From Cellulomonas sp. (GTDB lineage Bacteria; Actinomycetota; Actinomycetes; Actinomycetales; Cellulomonadaceae): 31,618 bases of DNA. Positions 8,178 to 16,826 of this stretch are shown in pieces (the first letter of the stretch is position 1; every line of letters starts with the position of its first letter). The stretch spans positions 1-31,618 of the forward strand of contig DAIDJQ010000018.1 of the NCBI GenBank assembly GCA_027451305.1. Reading direction: 5' to 3'. The position numbers and the translations under genes were made by a program. The notes beneath the pieces were generated by a model that did no database searches, was not told the DNA's origin, and saw only the letters and a program-made list of their open reading frames with translations.

Positions 8178-8183
8178 AAGCAT

Positions 8184-9116
8184 GTGCACGTGTCGGAGAT
8201 CACTGCGGGGGCGCCGGACCGCGCCCTTCTGCGGACCGACTTCGCGCTGCACCTGCGGGCCCAGCGCGGTCTGTCCGAGCACACGGTGCGTGCCTACCTG
8301 GGCGATCTGGACCACCTGTTCGCCTACGCCGACCGGCATGGCCGCGCCACTCTCGACGCCATCGACCTGACGACCCTGCGCGGGTGGCTGGCCGCCATGG
8401 CGGCCAGCCGGCACAGCCGTGCGACGCTCGCCCGCCGGTCCGCCGCGGTGCGCACCTTCTTCGGCTGGGCGCTCCACACGGGTCGGGTGCCCGTCGACCC
8501 CACCGCGCGCCTCGCGACGGCGCGCGTCTCCGGTGCGCTCCCCACCGTGCTGGCGCAGCAGGCGGTCGCGACGCTCCTCGACACGGCACGTGCCGCAGCC
8601 CAGGACGGCGACCCGGTCGCTGTGCGCGACTGGGCGGCTGCGGAGCTGCTGTACGCCACGGGCGTCCGGGTAGGGGAGCTGTGCGGTGCCGACGTCGGCG
8701 ACCTGGACCTCGTCGGCCGGACCCTTCGCGTGCTCGGCAAGGGCGGCAAGGAGCGCGTCGTGCCGATGGGCCTGCCGGCTCTCGTCGCTGCCCGCACCTG
8801 GCTCGACGAGGCGCGCCCGCGGCTCGCCGGCCCGTCGTCCGCAGATGCCCTGCTCCTCGGTGCACGCGGCGCGCGGGTCGACCAGCGCCGGCTCCGTCAG
8901 GCGGTGCACCGGCTCGCTGCAGCGGCCGGCGTGGACGACGTCGCCCCGCACGCCCTGCGCCACACGGCCGCCACGCACCTGCTGGAAGGTGGGTCGGACC
9001 TGCGCAGCGTCCAGGAGCTCCTCGGCCACGCCAGCCTCGGCACCACGCAGCGCTACACCCATGTCTCGGCCGAGCGGCTGCGCTCCGCCTACCAGCTCGC
9101 TCACCCTCGCGCATGA
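8184..9116 (+). CDS. xerC: Tyrosine recombinase XerC
   Basis: A 310-residue tyrosine recombinase that with XerD resolves chromosome dimers at dif. Residues 1-105 form the SAM-like core-binding domain (FALHLRAQRGLSEHTVRAYLG). The catalytic domain keeps all six active-site residues: R162, K186, H256, R259, H282 and nucleophile Y291 (in TQRYTHVS). Starts at GTG 8184 or GTG 8190 are both possible; ATG 8182 is out of frame. It sits between dprA and the sigma gene as in other actinobacteria, so it is the housekeeping Xer enzyme and not a phage integrase. The stop overlaps an ATG in frame with the sigma gene. Confidence 0.95.
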   Translation: MHVSEITAGAPDRALLRTDFALHLRAQRGLSEHTVRAYLGDLDHLFAYADRHGRATLDAIDLTTLRGWLAAMAASRHSRATLARRSAAVRTFFGWALHTGRVPVDPTARLATARVSGALPTVLAQQAVATLLDTARAAAQDGDPVAVRDWAAAELLYATGVRVGELCGADVGDLDLVGRTLRVLGKGGKERVVPMGLPALVAARTWLDEARPRLAGPSSADALLLGARGARVDQRRLRQAVHRLAAAAGVDDVAPHALRHTAATHLLEGGSDLRSVQELLGHASLGTTQRYTHVSAERLRSAYQLAHPRA

Positions 9117-9136
9117 GCACCCGGATGGAGCCCACC

Positions 9137-10051
9137 ATGACCACATCGCTCAGTGCTCCGGCCGACGTGCCGACCCGCACCGCCGAGCCTGTCGACCGGT
9201 ATGCGGTGGGTTCGGCGCCGCACGGGGTCATCCCGCACCAGCGGTCGGCGGAGGTCGAGGCGCCCCTGGCTCCGGAGAGCGCCGACGACGACCTCGTCCT
9301 GGAGGCGTCCTGGGTCACCTACAAGGGCACCGGGTGCCCGCAGGCGCGCGAGCGCCTGATCATGCACTTCGTGCCCCTCGTCACGGCGGTCGCGGGGCGT
9401 GTCGGCATGCGGCTGCCGAGCATGGTGGAGCATGCCGACCTCGTGTCCTACGGCATGTTCGGGCTGATCGACGCCATCGAGAAGTACGAGCTGGGCCGGT
9501 CGGTGAAGTTCGAGTCGTACGCCTCGTCGCGGATCCGCGGCGCGATCATCGACGAGCTCCGAGCCATGGACTGGGTCCCGCGATCGGTCCGGACCAAGGC
9601 CCGCGCGGTGGACCGCGCCTACAGCGAGCTCGAGTCGACCATGCACCGCTCGCCCACCGAGGTCGAGGTGGCCGGTCACCTGCAGATGACGGTGGACGAG
9701 CTGCGGTCGATCTTCAGCCAGCTCTCCTCGGTCAACGTCGCGGCCCTGGACGAGATGCTGGGTGGCGACGACCGGCCCGGGTCGGTGTCGCTGGGCGACA
9801 CCCTCGGCGACGAGCGCTCCGAGGACCCTGCACGCTCGATCGAGGCGCAGGAGACGAAGTTCCTGCTGGCACGTGCGATCGAGAAGCTCGGTGAGCGTGA
9901 GCGGATGGTCGTCGTCCTCTAGTACTACGAGGGCATGACGCTCGCAGAGATCGGCCGGCTCCTGGGCGTCACCGAGTCGCGCATCTCGCAGATGCACACG
10001 GCCGCGATGGCCCGGCTGCGCGCGCGGCTGGTGGACGCCGAACGCGGCTGA
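9137..10051 (+). pseudogene. whiG: WhiG/FliA-type sigma factor gene interrupted by an in-frame TAG
   Basis: An alternative sigma factor of the FliA/WhiG group, found before rpsB as whiG is in Streptomyces. Region 2 is clear: LIMHFVPLVTAVAGRVG, EHADLVSYGMFGLIDAIEKY and KFESYASSRIRGAIIDELR (residues 74-142), followed by the region 3 segment WVPRSVRTKARAV. Region 4 begins with AIEKLGERERMVVVL, then codon 262 is TAG (9920-9922). The reading frame continues with [20 protein letters not shown] and further region 4.2 residues to a TGA at 10049-10051. Family members read LYYYEG here, so TAG replaces a Tyr TAC by one C-to-G change. The 261-residue product would lack the -35-binding helix-turn-helix. 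I chose ATG 9137 because GGAG precedes it; ATG 9113 overlaps the xerC stop and is an alternative. A sequencing error cannot be excluded. Confidence 0.85.
9923..10051 (+). other. Preserved sigma region 4.2 coding remnant after the TAG
   Basis: Forty-two sense codons in the same frame as the upstream sigma sequence encode [20 protein letters not shown], then [22 protein letters not shown], a textbook helix-turn-helix for -35 recognition. There are no other stops or frameshifts, and the codon use still matches the neighbours. No start codon with a ribosome-binding site exists for independent translation (the first ATG encodes M in EGMTLAEIG). Such preservation points to a very recent mutation, a sequencing error or stop readthrough. 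Confidence 0.75.
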
Positions 10052-10064
10052 GGGCGAGGCCGGC

Positions 10065-10628
10065 TCACCGGGCGCCGTCGACCGGGAGCAGCACCACCGG
10101 ACCGCCGCCGGGCAGCATCGCGAGCGGATCCACGTAGCGGTCACCCTCGCGCAGGCCCCAGTGCAGGCAGCTCCGCGCGCCGCAGTGCCCGGCCGCGTCC
10201 TGCAGGGTGCCGAGGCGAGCGCCCGCCTCGACGGTCTGTCCGACGACGACCTCGGCGGTCACCGGCTCGAGGCTGGTGCGCCGGCCGTCGGCGTGCAGCA
10301 CCGAGACCACACCCCGGTCCACCACCACGCCCGAGAACGTCACGGTGCCCGCGGCCGGCGACAGCACGGGTGCACCGACGTCGAGCCAGAGGTCCAGGCC
10401 ACGGTGACCCGCCGACCAGGACTGCGCCGGTGCCCGGTACGGCCGGGCGAGCCGGGGCGCGCCGGCGACAGGTGCGCGGTAGGCGACGGGCGGGCGGGCG
10501 GTCGCGGCGACGAGGGCGCCGGCCTGGGCCGGTCCCGCGGCGGTGCTCGCGGCCGCCAGCACCAGGGCGATCGCACCGAGGGCGGTGCGCGCCCGAGCGG
10601 CTGTGGATGCGCGACGACGGTCAGGCAC
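10065..10628 (-). CDS. Secreted M23-like (LytM domain) peptidase
   Basis: A 187-residue exported protein with a LytM/M23 domain. The GTG at 10628 gives a signal peptide: basic [14 protein letters not shown], then the hydrophobic [22 protein letters not shown], with cleavage likely after AQA at residue 36. The M23 domain runs from about residue 73, with zinc ligands H75 and D79 in HRGLD and H156 in SCLHWGLR. The usual HxH motif reads C154-L-H156, so the first His (the catalytic base in active enzymes) is Cys. It may be a degenerate regulator of cell-wall hydrolases or an enzyme of a divergent subfamily. It is convergent with the sigma gene and divergent from rpsB. Upstream codons to 10976 look non-coding. 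Confidence 0.85.
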   Translation of the reverse strand: MPDRRRASTAARARTALGAIALVLAAASTAAGPAQAGALVAATARPPVAYRAPVAGAPRLARPYRAPAQSWSAGHRGLDLWLDVGAPVLSPAAGTVTFSGVVVDRGVVSVLHADGRRTSLEPVTAEVVVGQTVEAGARLGTLQDAAGHCGARSCLHWGLREGDRYVDPLAMLPGGGPVVLLPVDGAR

Positions 10629-11005
10629 GGGCCGAGTACAGCCCGATCTCCGCCCGGCGTGCGGTGCACGTGCGGCCCCACGTGCAGGACGCGAAGCCGC
10701 TGGGGGCTGTGGTCGCCCGGGAACGCGCAGGTGGCGCGTCCTTACCCCGGTGCCGATCCGGTAGAGTTGGCCCGCGACCGGTCCGTACCGGTCGAATTCG
10801 CGCGTCATCTCCCACCCCAGACCCCCGGGTCGGCACGGGTGGGGCCGATCTCCGCAGCGGTCCGGGCCACGCCCGGCGCGGGCAGCGGCTGACGCCAGGG
10901 GCACCGACCGACCGGTCGGGGCCGACAACCGAGCCGCGGTGCGCCCGTCCAGGACGGGCCCCGCACGAGTGCGCACGCCCTGGCGTGCGCCGGAAGGACC
11001 GTGCC
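10629..11005. promoter_or_regulatory. Divergent intergenic region and structured rpsB leader
   Basis: This 377-bp gap separates the M23-like gene from rpsB. TAGAGT at 10762-10767 is a good -10 box for rpsB, without a clear -35. Downstream, the rpsB leader (about 240 nt) contains five inverted repeats: 10776-10782/10787-10793 (GACCGGT/ACCGGTC), 10811-10817/10837-10843 (CCCACCC/GGGTGGG), the palindrome CCGACCGGTCGG at 10908-10919, 10943-10949/10953-10959 (GCCCGTC/GACGGGC) and 10971-10978/10983-10990 (GCGCACGC/GCGTGCGC), the last ending just before the GGAAGG ribosome-binding site. rpsB-tsf is autoregulated by S2 in E. coli; a similar role here is inference. No gene is supported. Confidence 0.45.
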
Positions 11006-11956
11006 ATGGCCGTCGTGACCATGCGCCAGCTGCTGGAGAGCGGTGTCCACTTCGGGCACCAGACCCGCCGCTGGAACCCCAAGATGAAGCGCTTCATCTT
11101 CACCGAGCGCAACGGCATCTACATCGTCGACCTGCAGCAGTCGCTGACGTTCATCGACAGCGCGTACGACTTCGTGAGCCAGACCGTCGCGCACGGCGGC
11201 AGCGTGCTGTTCGTCGGGACCAAGAAGCAGGCGCAGGAGCCGGTGGCGGAGCAGGCCGCGCGCGTCGGCATGCCCTACGTCAACCAGCGGTGGCTGGGCG
11301 GCATGCTCACCAACTTCTCCACGGTGCACAAGCGCCTGCAGCGCCTCAAGGAGCTCGAGCAGATCGACTTCGACGACGTCGCGGCCTCCGGCCTGACGAA
11401 GAAGGAGCTGCTCGTCCTGCGTCGCGAGAAGGACAAGCTCGCCAAGACGCTCGGCGGCATCCGGGACATGGCGAAGGTGCCGTCCGCGGTGTGGATCGTC
11501 GACACCAACAAGGAGCACCTCGCGGTCGACGAGGCGCGCAAGCTGGGCATCCCGGTGGTCGCGATCCTCGACACCAACTGCGACCCGGACCAGGTCGACT
11601 ACCCGATCCCGGGCAACGACGACGCGATCCGCGCAGTCCAGCTGCTCACCCGCGTGATCGCGGACGCGGTGGCCGACGGCCTGCTCAAGCGGCACTCCGG
11701 CGCTCCGGCTGCGGCCGAGGGCGAGGGGACCGTCGAGGCCGAGCCGCTCGCCGAGTGGGAGCGGGAGCTGCTCGCCGGTGCCGAGGCCGACCTGGCCGCC
11801 GCCGACGTGACGCCGGACGCCCAGCCCGAGGTCGCCGAGGCGGCAGCGGAGATCGCCGAGCAGGTCGCGCAGGCCGAGGCGCCCGTCGCCGACGAGCCCG
11901 CGGTCGACGAGCCCGCGGTCGACGAGCCCGGCACCGACGCGCCGGCCGAGGCCTGA
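11006..11956 (+). CDS. rpsB: 30S ribosomal protein S2
   Basis: A 316-residue S2. The start [20 protein letters not shown] and the block [20 protein letters not shown] are diagnostic, as are [14 protein letters not shown] and [15 protein letters not shown]. The E. coli protein is about 240 residues; here an acidic Ala/Glu/Asp-rich tail of about 70 residues follows, ending in the repeated DEPAV units encoded by a 15-bp tandem repeat. GGAAGGA lies 8 nt before the ATG. It heads the rpsB-tsf unit and is preceded by a long folded leader. S2 is one of the last proteins to join the 30S subunit. Confidence 0.98.
   Translation: MAVVTMRQLLESGVHFGHQTRRWNPKMKRFIFTERNGIYIVDLQQSLTFIDSAYDFVSQTVAHGGSVLFVGTKKQAQEPVAEQAARVGMPYVNQRWLGGMLTNFSTVHKRLQRLKELEQIDFDDVAASGLTKKELLVLRREKDKLAKTLGGIRDMAKVPSAVWIVDTNKEHLAVDEARKLGIPVVAILDTNCDPDQVDYPIPGNDDAIRAVQLLTRVIADAVADGLLKRHSGAPAAAEGEGTVEAEPLAEWERELLAGAEADLAAADVTPDAQPEVAEAAAEIAEQVAQAEAPVADEPAVDEPAVDEPGTDAPAEA
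11891..11935 (+). repeat. 15-bp tandem repeat in the rpsB tail
   Basis: Two exact copies of GACGAGCCCGCGGTC (11891-11905, 11906-11920) and a partial third (11921-11935, GACGAGCCCGGCACC) encode [15 protein letters not shown] in the acidic tail of S2. The repeat is in frame, so copy-number change would only lengthen or shorten the tail. Confidence 0.9.
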
Positions 11957-11992
11957 GCACCCACCACGAGGACACGAGGACAGGAACCACTG

Positions 11993-12838
11993 ATGGCGAA
12001 CTACTCGGTCGCGGACATCAAGGCGCTGCGTGAGAAGACCGGCGCCGGCATGCTCGACGTCAAGAAGGCGCTCGAGGAGGCCGACGGCGACTCGGAGAAG
12101 GCGCTCGAGATCATCCGCGTGAAGGGCCTGAAGGGCATCGGCAAGCGCGAGGGCCGGTCGGCCTCCGACGGCCTGGTGACCGCGCACGTCGGCCCGACGG
12201 CTGACGGCGAGGGCCAGACGGCCGTGCTGCTGGAGGTCAACTCGGAGACGGACTTCGTCGCCAAGAACCAGACCTTCATCTCGTTCTCGGACCGCGTGCT
12301 CGCGGCGGCGGTCGCCTCGGGCGCCCGCGACGCGGACGCGCTGCTCGCGGCGGACTCCGACGGCACCCCGGTGCAGTCGGTGGTCGACGACATCGCGGCG
12401 ACGATCGGCGAGAAGATCGTCGTCCGGCGGCTCGCCCGCCTGGCCGGCGAGCACGTCGAGGTCTACCTGCACAAGGTCAACAAGGACCTGCCTCCGCAGG
12501 TCGGCGTGCTGGTCGCCACCGACGCCGCCGGTGCCTCCGTCGCACGCGACATCGCGACGCACATCGCCGCGTACTCCCCGACGTACCTCACCCGCGAGGA
12601 CGTCCCCGCGGACGTCGTGGCGAGCGAGCGGCACATCGCCGAGGAGACGGCACGCGGCGAGGGCAAGCCCGAGGCCGCGCTGGCGAAGATCGTCGAAGGC
12701 CGGCTGACCGGCTTCTTCAAGGAGAACGTGCTGCTCGACCAGGCGTTCGCCCGTGACGCGAAGAAGTCGGTCGGTCAGGTGCTCGCGGAGGTCGGCGGGA
12801 CCGTGACCGGCTTCGTGCGGTACCGCGTCGGCGCCTGA
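11993..12838 (+). CDS. tsf: Translation elongation factor Ts
   Basis: A 281-residue EF-Ts, the nucleotide exchange factor of EF-Tu. The N-terminal UBA-like region reads ADIKALREKTGAGMLDVKKAL, and the conserved VNSETDFVAKN core at about residues 82-92 contains the TDFVA contact motif that inserts into the EF-Tu GTPase domain. Full length. It is 36 nt downstream of rpsB with an AGGAA-type ribosome-binding site and is followed by a long hairpin, so rpsB-tsf is probably a bicistronic unit separated from pyrH. Confidence 0.98.
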   Translation: MANYSVADIKALREKTGAGMLDVKKALEEADGDSEKALEIIRVKGLKGIGKREGRSASDGLVTAHVGPTADGEGQTAVLLEVNSETDFVAKNQTFISFSDRVLAAAVASGARDADALLAADSDGTPVQSVVDDIAATIGEKIVVRRLARLAGEHVEVYLHKVNKDLPPQVGVLVATDAAGASVARDIATHIAAYSPTYLTREDVPADVVASERHIAEETARGEGKPEAALAKIVEGRLTGFFKENVLLDQAFARDAKKSVGQVLAEVGGTVTGFVRYRVGA

Positions 12839-12847
12839 GCTCGACCC

Positions 12848-12888
12848 GTGCCGGTGACCGTGACCCTGCGGGGTCCGGTCACCGGCAC
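12848..12888 (+). terminator. Long nested hairpin between tsf and pyrH
   Basis: GTGCCGGTGACC (12848-12859) pairs perfectly with GGTCACCGGCAC (12877-12888). The loop contains a second stem, GACCC-TGCG-GGGTC (12862-12875). It starts 9 nt after the tsf stop and has no U-tract. It probably terminates or attenuates rpsB-tsf transcription ahead of pyrH. Confidence 0.75.
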
Positions 12889-12937
12889 GTCAGCATCACC
12901 GCCGATCCCGGGCGGCCCGGTCACCAGTGGAGGACAT

Positions 12938-13669
12938 GTGAGCCCGCAGCAGAACGACAAGTGGACGCGGCGGGTGCTGCTCAAGCTCTCGGGCGAGTCG
13001 TTCGGTGGCGGGAGCGTCGGCCTGGCGGCGGACGTCGTCCGGCGGATCGCGGATGAGATCGCGGCCGCCGTGCGCAACGGCGTGCAGGTGGCGATCGTCG
13101 TCGGCGGCGGCAACTTCTTCCGCGGCGCAGAGCTCGCGCAGAACGGCATGGACCGGGCCCGCGCGGACTACATGGGGATGCTCGGCACGGTGATGAACTG
13201 TCTCGCGCTGCAGGACTTCCTGGAGCAGGCGGGCGTCAGCACCCGGGTGCAGACGGCGATCACGATGGGCCAGGTCGCCGAGCCGTACATCCCGCTGCGC
13301 GCGATCCGCCACCTGGAGAAGGGCCGCGTGGTCATCTTCGGCGCCGGTGCCGGAATGCCCTTCTTCTCCACGGACACCGTGGCGGTGCAGCGCGCGCTGG
13401 AGACGCACTGCCAGGAGGTGCTGATGGGCAAGAACGGCGTCGACGGCGTCTACAGCGCCGATCCGCGCCGCGACCCGCTGGCGCGCAAGCTCGAGCACCT
13501 CACGTACACGGAGGCGCTGGTCCAGGGCCTCGAGGTGATGGACGCCACGGCGTTGTCGCTCTGCCGGGACAACGACGTGCGCATGGTCGTCTTCGGCCTG
13601 GAGGAGCGGGGGAACGTCACCCGCGCACTCGACGGTGAGAGGATCGGGACGCTCGTCACGACGAGCTGA
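12938..13669 (+). CDS. pyrH: Uridylate kinase
   Basis: A 243-residue bacterial UMP kinase of the amino-acid-kinase fold, which makes UDP from UMP. Visible blocks are [12 protein letters not shown] at the N-terminus, the nucleotide loop [13 protein letters not shown], the [14 protein letters not shown] segment and the [16 protein letters not shown] loop. The GTG at 12938 (VSPQQNDKW) is preceded by GGAGGA at 12929-12934; the nearby ATG at 12936 is out of frame and stops at once. The upstream codons back to 12848 belong to the hairpin and are not coding. It is followed by frr after 52 nt, the usual pyrH-frr pairing. Confidence 0.97.
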   Translation: MSPQQNDKWTRRVLLKLSGESFGGGSVGLAADVVRRIADEIAAAVRNGVQVAIVVGGGNFFRGAELAQNGMDRARADYMGMLGTVMNCLALQDFLEQAGVSTRVQTAITMGQVAEPYIPLRAIRHLEKGRVVIFGAGAGMPFFSTDTVAVQRALETHCQEVLMGKNGVDGVYSADPRRDPLARKLEHLTYTEALVQGLEVMDATALSLCRDNDVRMVVFGLEERGNVTRALDGERIGTLVTTS

Positions 13670-13721
13670 CCTGCCCGACCACACCCATCCATACCCGCAT
13701 CGCAGCACGAAGGAGCTCGGC

Positions 13722-14279
13722 GTGATCGACGAGACCCTCCTCGAGGCCGAGGAGAAGATGGACAAGGCGATCGAGGTCGCGAAGGACGACTTCTCGTCGA
13801 TTCGCACCGGTCGGGCCAACGCGGCGATGTTCTCCAAGATCCTGGTCGACTACTACGGCAGCCCGACGCCCCTGCAGCAGCTGGCGTCGTTCAACGTGCC
13901 CGAGGCGCGCACCATGCTGATCTCGCCGTTCGACAAGTCGTCGATGCACGCGATCGAGAAGGCCATCCGCGACTCGGACCTCGGCGTGAACCCGACGGAC
14001 GACGGCGGTGTGATCCGGGTGGTCCTGCCGGCGCTGACCGCCGAGCGGCGCAAGGACTTCGTCAAGCTGGCCAAGACGAAGGCCGAGGACGCACGGGTGT
14101 CGGTGCGCAGCGTGCGCCGGCACGCCAAGGAGGAGCTGGACCGGATCGCCCGTGACGGCGAGGCCGGTGAGGACGAGGTCGCGCGCGCCGAGAAGGAGCT
14201 CGAGGCGCTCACACGCAAGCACGTCGAGTCGATCGACCATCTCCTCGCCACCAAGGAGAGCGAGCTGCTCGAGGTCTGA
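13722..14279 (+). CDS. frr: Ribosome recycling factor
   Basis: A 185-residue RRF, which with EF-G splits the ribosome after termination. The sequence matches the family end to end: the helix [24 protein letters not shown] (residues 11-34, quoted here in two parts as [14 protein letters not shown] and [10 protein letters not shown]), the beta domain [19 protein letters not shown], and the C-terminal [19 protein letters not shown] helix. The GTG at 13722 is decided by AAGGAG at 13710-13715, 6 nt upstream, and gives the standard length. Its stop TGA overlaps the cdsA ATG. Confidence 0.98.
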   Translation: MIDETLLEAEEKMDKAIEVAKDDFSSIRTGRANAAMFSKILVDYYGSPTPLQQLASFNVPEARTMLISPFDKSSMHAIEKAIRDSDLGVNPTDDGGVIRVVLPALTAERRKDFVKLAKTKAEDARVSVRSVRRHAKEELDRIARDGEAGEDEVARAEKELEALTRKHVESIDHLLATKESELLEV

Positions 14280-15118
14280 TGACGCAGCTCGCCGCCCCCC
14301 GCAACCCCTCGCCGGGCCGCGACCTGCCGGTCGCGGTCGCGGTGGGGCTCGGCATGCTCGGCCTGGTCGTCGCCTCGCTCTTCATCCGCAAGGAGGCCTT
14401 CGCGGTCCTCGCGATCGTGCTGGTCTGCGGGGCGATGTGGGAGCTGGCGCGGGCGTTCACCCGTCGTGACGTGCACCTGCCGCTGGTCCCCCTGCTGGTC
14501 GGCTCGATCGGGATCCTGGTCTCCGCGTACACGGCGGGCCCGGAGGCGCTGATCGTCGCGTTCGTGCTCACGGTGGGCGGGGCGGTGGTCTGGCGGGTGC
14601 TCGACGGCTCCGGCCGACCGGCCTTGCGCGACTCGACGGCGGCGGCCTTCGCCACCGCGTACCTGCCTTTCCTCGCAGGGTTCGCGATGCTCATGCTCGC
14701 CGAGCCGGACGGGCCGTCCCGGACGCTGCTGTTCGTGCTGCTCGCCGTGGCCAGCGACACGGGCGGGTACGCGGTCGGGGTGCTGCTGGGGCGCCACCCG
14801 CTGGCGCCGAGCGTCAGCCCCAAGAAGAGCTGGGAGGGCCTGGCCGGCTCCGTGGTGCTGGCGTGCGTCGTCGGCGTCGTCGGCGTGCAGGTAGCCTTCG
14901 GCGCCCAGCCCGTGGTCGGCGTGGTGCTCGGCCTCGCGACCGTCGCCACCGCGACGCTGGGCGACCTGTCGGAGTCGATGCTGAAGCGCGACCTGGAGCT
15001 GAAGGACATGGGCAGTCTGCTGCCGGGCCACGGGGGCCTGCTCGACCGGCTGGACTCGATGCTGCTGACCGCGCCGGCGGTCTACCTCGTGCTCACGGTC
15101 CTGGTGCCGGCGCGATGA
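14279..15118 (+). CDS. cdsA: Phosphatidate cytidylyltransferase
   Basis: A 279-residue integral membrane enzyme that makes CDP-diacylglycerol from CTP and phosphatidic acid, the branch point for phospholipid synthesis. It has about seven hydrophobic segments between residues 18 and 275. The family signature is complete near the C-terminus: [20 protein letters not shown] followed by GLLDRLD, including the metal-binding KxxxxKD and HGG-x-x-DR-x-D residues. The ATG overlaps the frr stop (ATGA) and the stop overlaps the rlmN ATG, so frr, cdsA and rlmN are translationally linked. Confidence 0.96.
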   Translation: MTQLAAPRNPSPGRDLPVAVAVGLGMLGLVVASLFIRKEAFAVLAIVLVCGAMWELARAFTRRDVHLPLVPLLVGSIGILVSAYTAGPEALIVAFVLTVGGAVVWRVLDGSGRPALRDSTAAAFATAYLPFLAGFAMLMLAEPDGPSRTLLFVLLAVASDTGGYAVGVLLGRHPLAPSVSPKKSWEGLAGSVVLACVVGVVGVQVAFGAQPVVGVVLGLATVATATLGDLSESMLKRDLELKDMGSLLPGHGGLLDRLDSMLLTAPAVYLVLTVLVPAR

Positions 15119-16275
15119 CGGGCACCCCGGTCCGGCTGGATCTCTCGTCCCCGTCGCGCGGTCCGCGCGGCAAGCCGCCGCGGCACTTCGTGGACCTGAC
15201 TCCGTCCGAGCGGGCCGACGCCGTGCAGGTGCTCGGCCAGCCGGCTTTCCGGGCCCGGCAGCTGGCGACGCACTACTTCACGCATCTCACGGTGGACCCC
15301 GCGGCGATGACGGACCTGCCGGCGACCGCGCGCGACGTCCTTGCCGCCGACCTCTTCCCACCGCTGATCACGGCCGCCCGGACGCTGACGGCGGACCGCG
15401 GCACCACGATCAAGACGCTGTGGCACCTGTTCGACGGTGCGCGCGTGGAGTCGGTGCTCATGCGCTACCCGGACCGCAGCACCCTGTGCGTCTCCAGCCA
15501 GGCCGGGTGCGGCCTGGCGTGCGCGTTCTGCGCCACCGGCCAGCTCGGGCTGACGCGCAACCTGTCCACGGCCGAGATCGTCGAGCAGGTCCGACTGGCT
15601 GCACGTGCCCTCGCCGACGGCGAGGTGGCCGGTGGGGCGACCCGGCTGAGCAACGTGGTGTTCATGGGCATGGGCGAGCCCTTGGCGAACTACCGGTCCG
15701 TGCTGGCGACGGTGCGGTTGCTGGTGGCGTCGCCGCCTGAAGGCCTCGGCATGTCGGCGCGCAACATCACGGTGTCCACCGTCGGGCTGGTGCCGGCGAT
15801 GGACCGGTTGGCCGACGAGGGCATCCCGGTGACGTTGGCGCTGTCGCTGCACGCGCCGGACGACGAGCTGCGTAGCGAGCTGGTGCCGGTGAACACCCGG
15901 TGGAGCGTGGACCAGGCGCTCGACAGCGCGTGGCGGTACTTCCAGAAGACCGGCCGTCGGGTGTCGATCGAGTACGCGCTGATCCGCGACGTGAACGACC
16001 ACGCGTGGCGGGCCGACCTGCTGGGCGAGAAGCTCGCTGCGCGCGGGCACGGCTGGGTGCACTGCAACCCGATCCCGCTCAACCCGGTGCCGGGCTCGCG
16101 GTGGACGGCCAGCGATCCGGCCGTCGAGGCGGAGTTCGTCGCCCGGCTGCGTGCGCACGGCATCCCGACGACGGTGCGGGACACCCGCGGCAGCGAGATC
16201 GACGGTGCGTGCGGTCAGCTGGCGGCGGTCGAGGACGACAAGGTCGGCGCGCCGACCAGCGAGGAGGAGCTGTGA
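15115..16275 (+). CDS. rlmN: Dual-specificity RNA methyltransferase RlmN
   Basis: A 386-residue radical-SAM enzyme that methylates C2 of A2503 in 23S rRNA and A37 in some tRNAs. The [4Fe-4S] cysteines are C132, C136 and C139 in [17 protein letters not shown]. The adjacent [10 protein letters not shown] motif and [18 protein letters not shown] block are typical, and the C-terminal [14 protein letters not shown] includes the second catalytic Cys. The ATG start overlaps the cdsA stop. Length is typical. The last 15 residues are acidic. Confidence 0.97.
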   Translation: MTGTPVRLDLSSPSRGPRGKPPRHFVDLTPSERADAVQVLGQPAFRARQLATHYFTHLTVDPAAMTDLPATARDVLAADLFPPLITAARTLTADRGTTIKTLWHLFDGARVESVLMRYPDRSTLCVSSQAGCGLACAFCATGQLGLTRNLSTAEIVEQVRLAARALADGEVAGGATRLSNVVFMGMGEPLANYRSVLATVRLLVASPPEGLGMSARNITVSTVGLVPAMDRLADEGIPVTLALSLHAPDDELRSELVPVNTRWSVDQALDSAWRYFQKTGRRVSIEYALIRDVNDHAWRADLLGEKLAARGHGWVHCNPIPLNPVPGSRWTASDPAVEAEFVARLRAHGIPTTVRDTRGSEIDGACGQLAAVEDDKVGAPTSEEEL

Positions 16276-16826
16276 GCGACGGGATGTTCCGCACGGTCTC
16301 GGGCGTGCGGCGTGGGTACGACCCGGACGAGGTGGACGAGTTCTTCGCGCACGCCCGCTCGGTGTACGAGCAGGGGCCCGCGGGGGGGCTGTCCGGCAAG
16401 GACGTGCGGCGGGTCTCGTTCTCGATGATCCGGGGCGGCTACATCACGGCTGCGGTCGACGCGGCACTGGACCGGCTCGAGGCCGCCTTCGTCGCCCGCG
16501 CCCGTGCCGACTTCGTCGCCCAGCGCGGGCAGGACGCCTGGTTGTCGCACCTGGGCGAGCAGGCGCGCACGCTCTACGGCCGGCTCGGGCGTCCCGACGG
16601 GGACCGGTTCGCACCGCCGGAAGGACGACGCCCCGGCTACGAGCCGGCGGACGTCGACGAGCTCTGCCACCGGCTCGTGGCGTACTTCGACACCGGCGCA
16701 CCCCTGACCGCGGCGGAGGTGCGGAACTCGACGTTCCGCGCGCGCGCCGGCAAGAACGGGTACGACGAGGCCTCGGTCGACGCGTTCTTCGGTCGCGCCG
16801 TCGAGGTGCTGCTCGGCGTCGAGTGA
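16272..16826 (+). CDS. DivIVA-domain repeat protein
   Basis: A 184-residue protein built from short DivIVA-like units of the actinobacterial type (the DivI1A domain pattern F-x-GYDxxEVDxFF). Unit one is [20 protein letters not shown], residues 6-25; a second, degenerate unit is [20 protein letters not shown]; later units are [19 protein letters not shown] and [20 protein letters not shown]. No coiled coil of classical DivIVA/Wag31 length is present and there is no membrane segment. The GTG overlaps the rlmN stop, with GGAGGAG before it; ATG 16284 is an alternative. The stop overlaps the dxr start. A cell-pole or division role is possible by family resemblance only. Confidence 0.85.
   Translation: MSDGMFRTVSGVRRGYDPDEVDEFFAHARSVYEQGPAGGLSGKDVRRVSFSMIRGGYITAAVDAALDRLEAAFVARARADFVAQRGQDAWLSHLGEQARTLYGRLGRPDGDRFAPPEGRRPGYEPADVDELCHRLVAYFDTGAPLTAAEVRNSTFRARAGKNGYDEASVDAFFGRAVEVLLGVE

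Noticed and set aside
8184..9116. Tyrosine recombinase as the integrase of a mobile element
   Set aside because: It sits in the conserved dprA-xerC-whiG-rpsB order, with no att-like repeats, phage genes or tRNA beside it.
9920..9922. TAG in the sigma gene as pyrrolysine or another programmed recoding
   Set aside because: No pyrrolysine genes or recoding element are visible; the position is normally Tyr, so a point mutation or base-call error is simpler.
10629..10976. Upstream extension of the M23-like frame to 10976
   Set aside because: The signal peptide begins at GTG 10628; the extension is Arg/Pro-rich and overlaps the rpsB promoter and leader.
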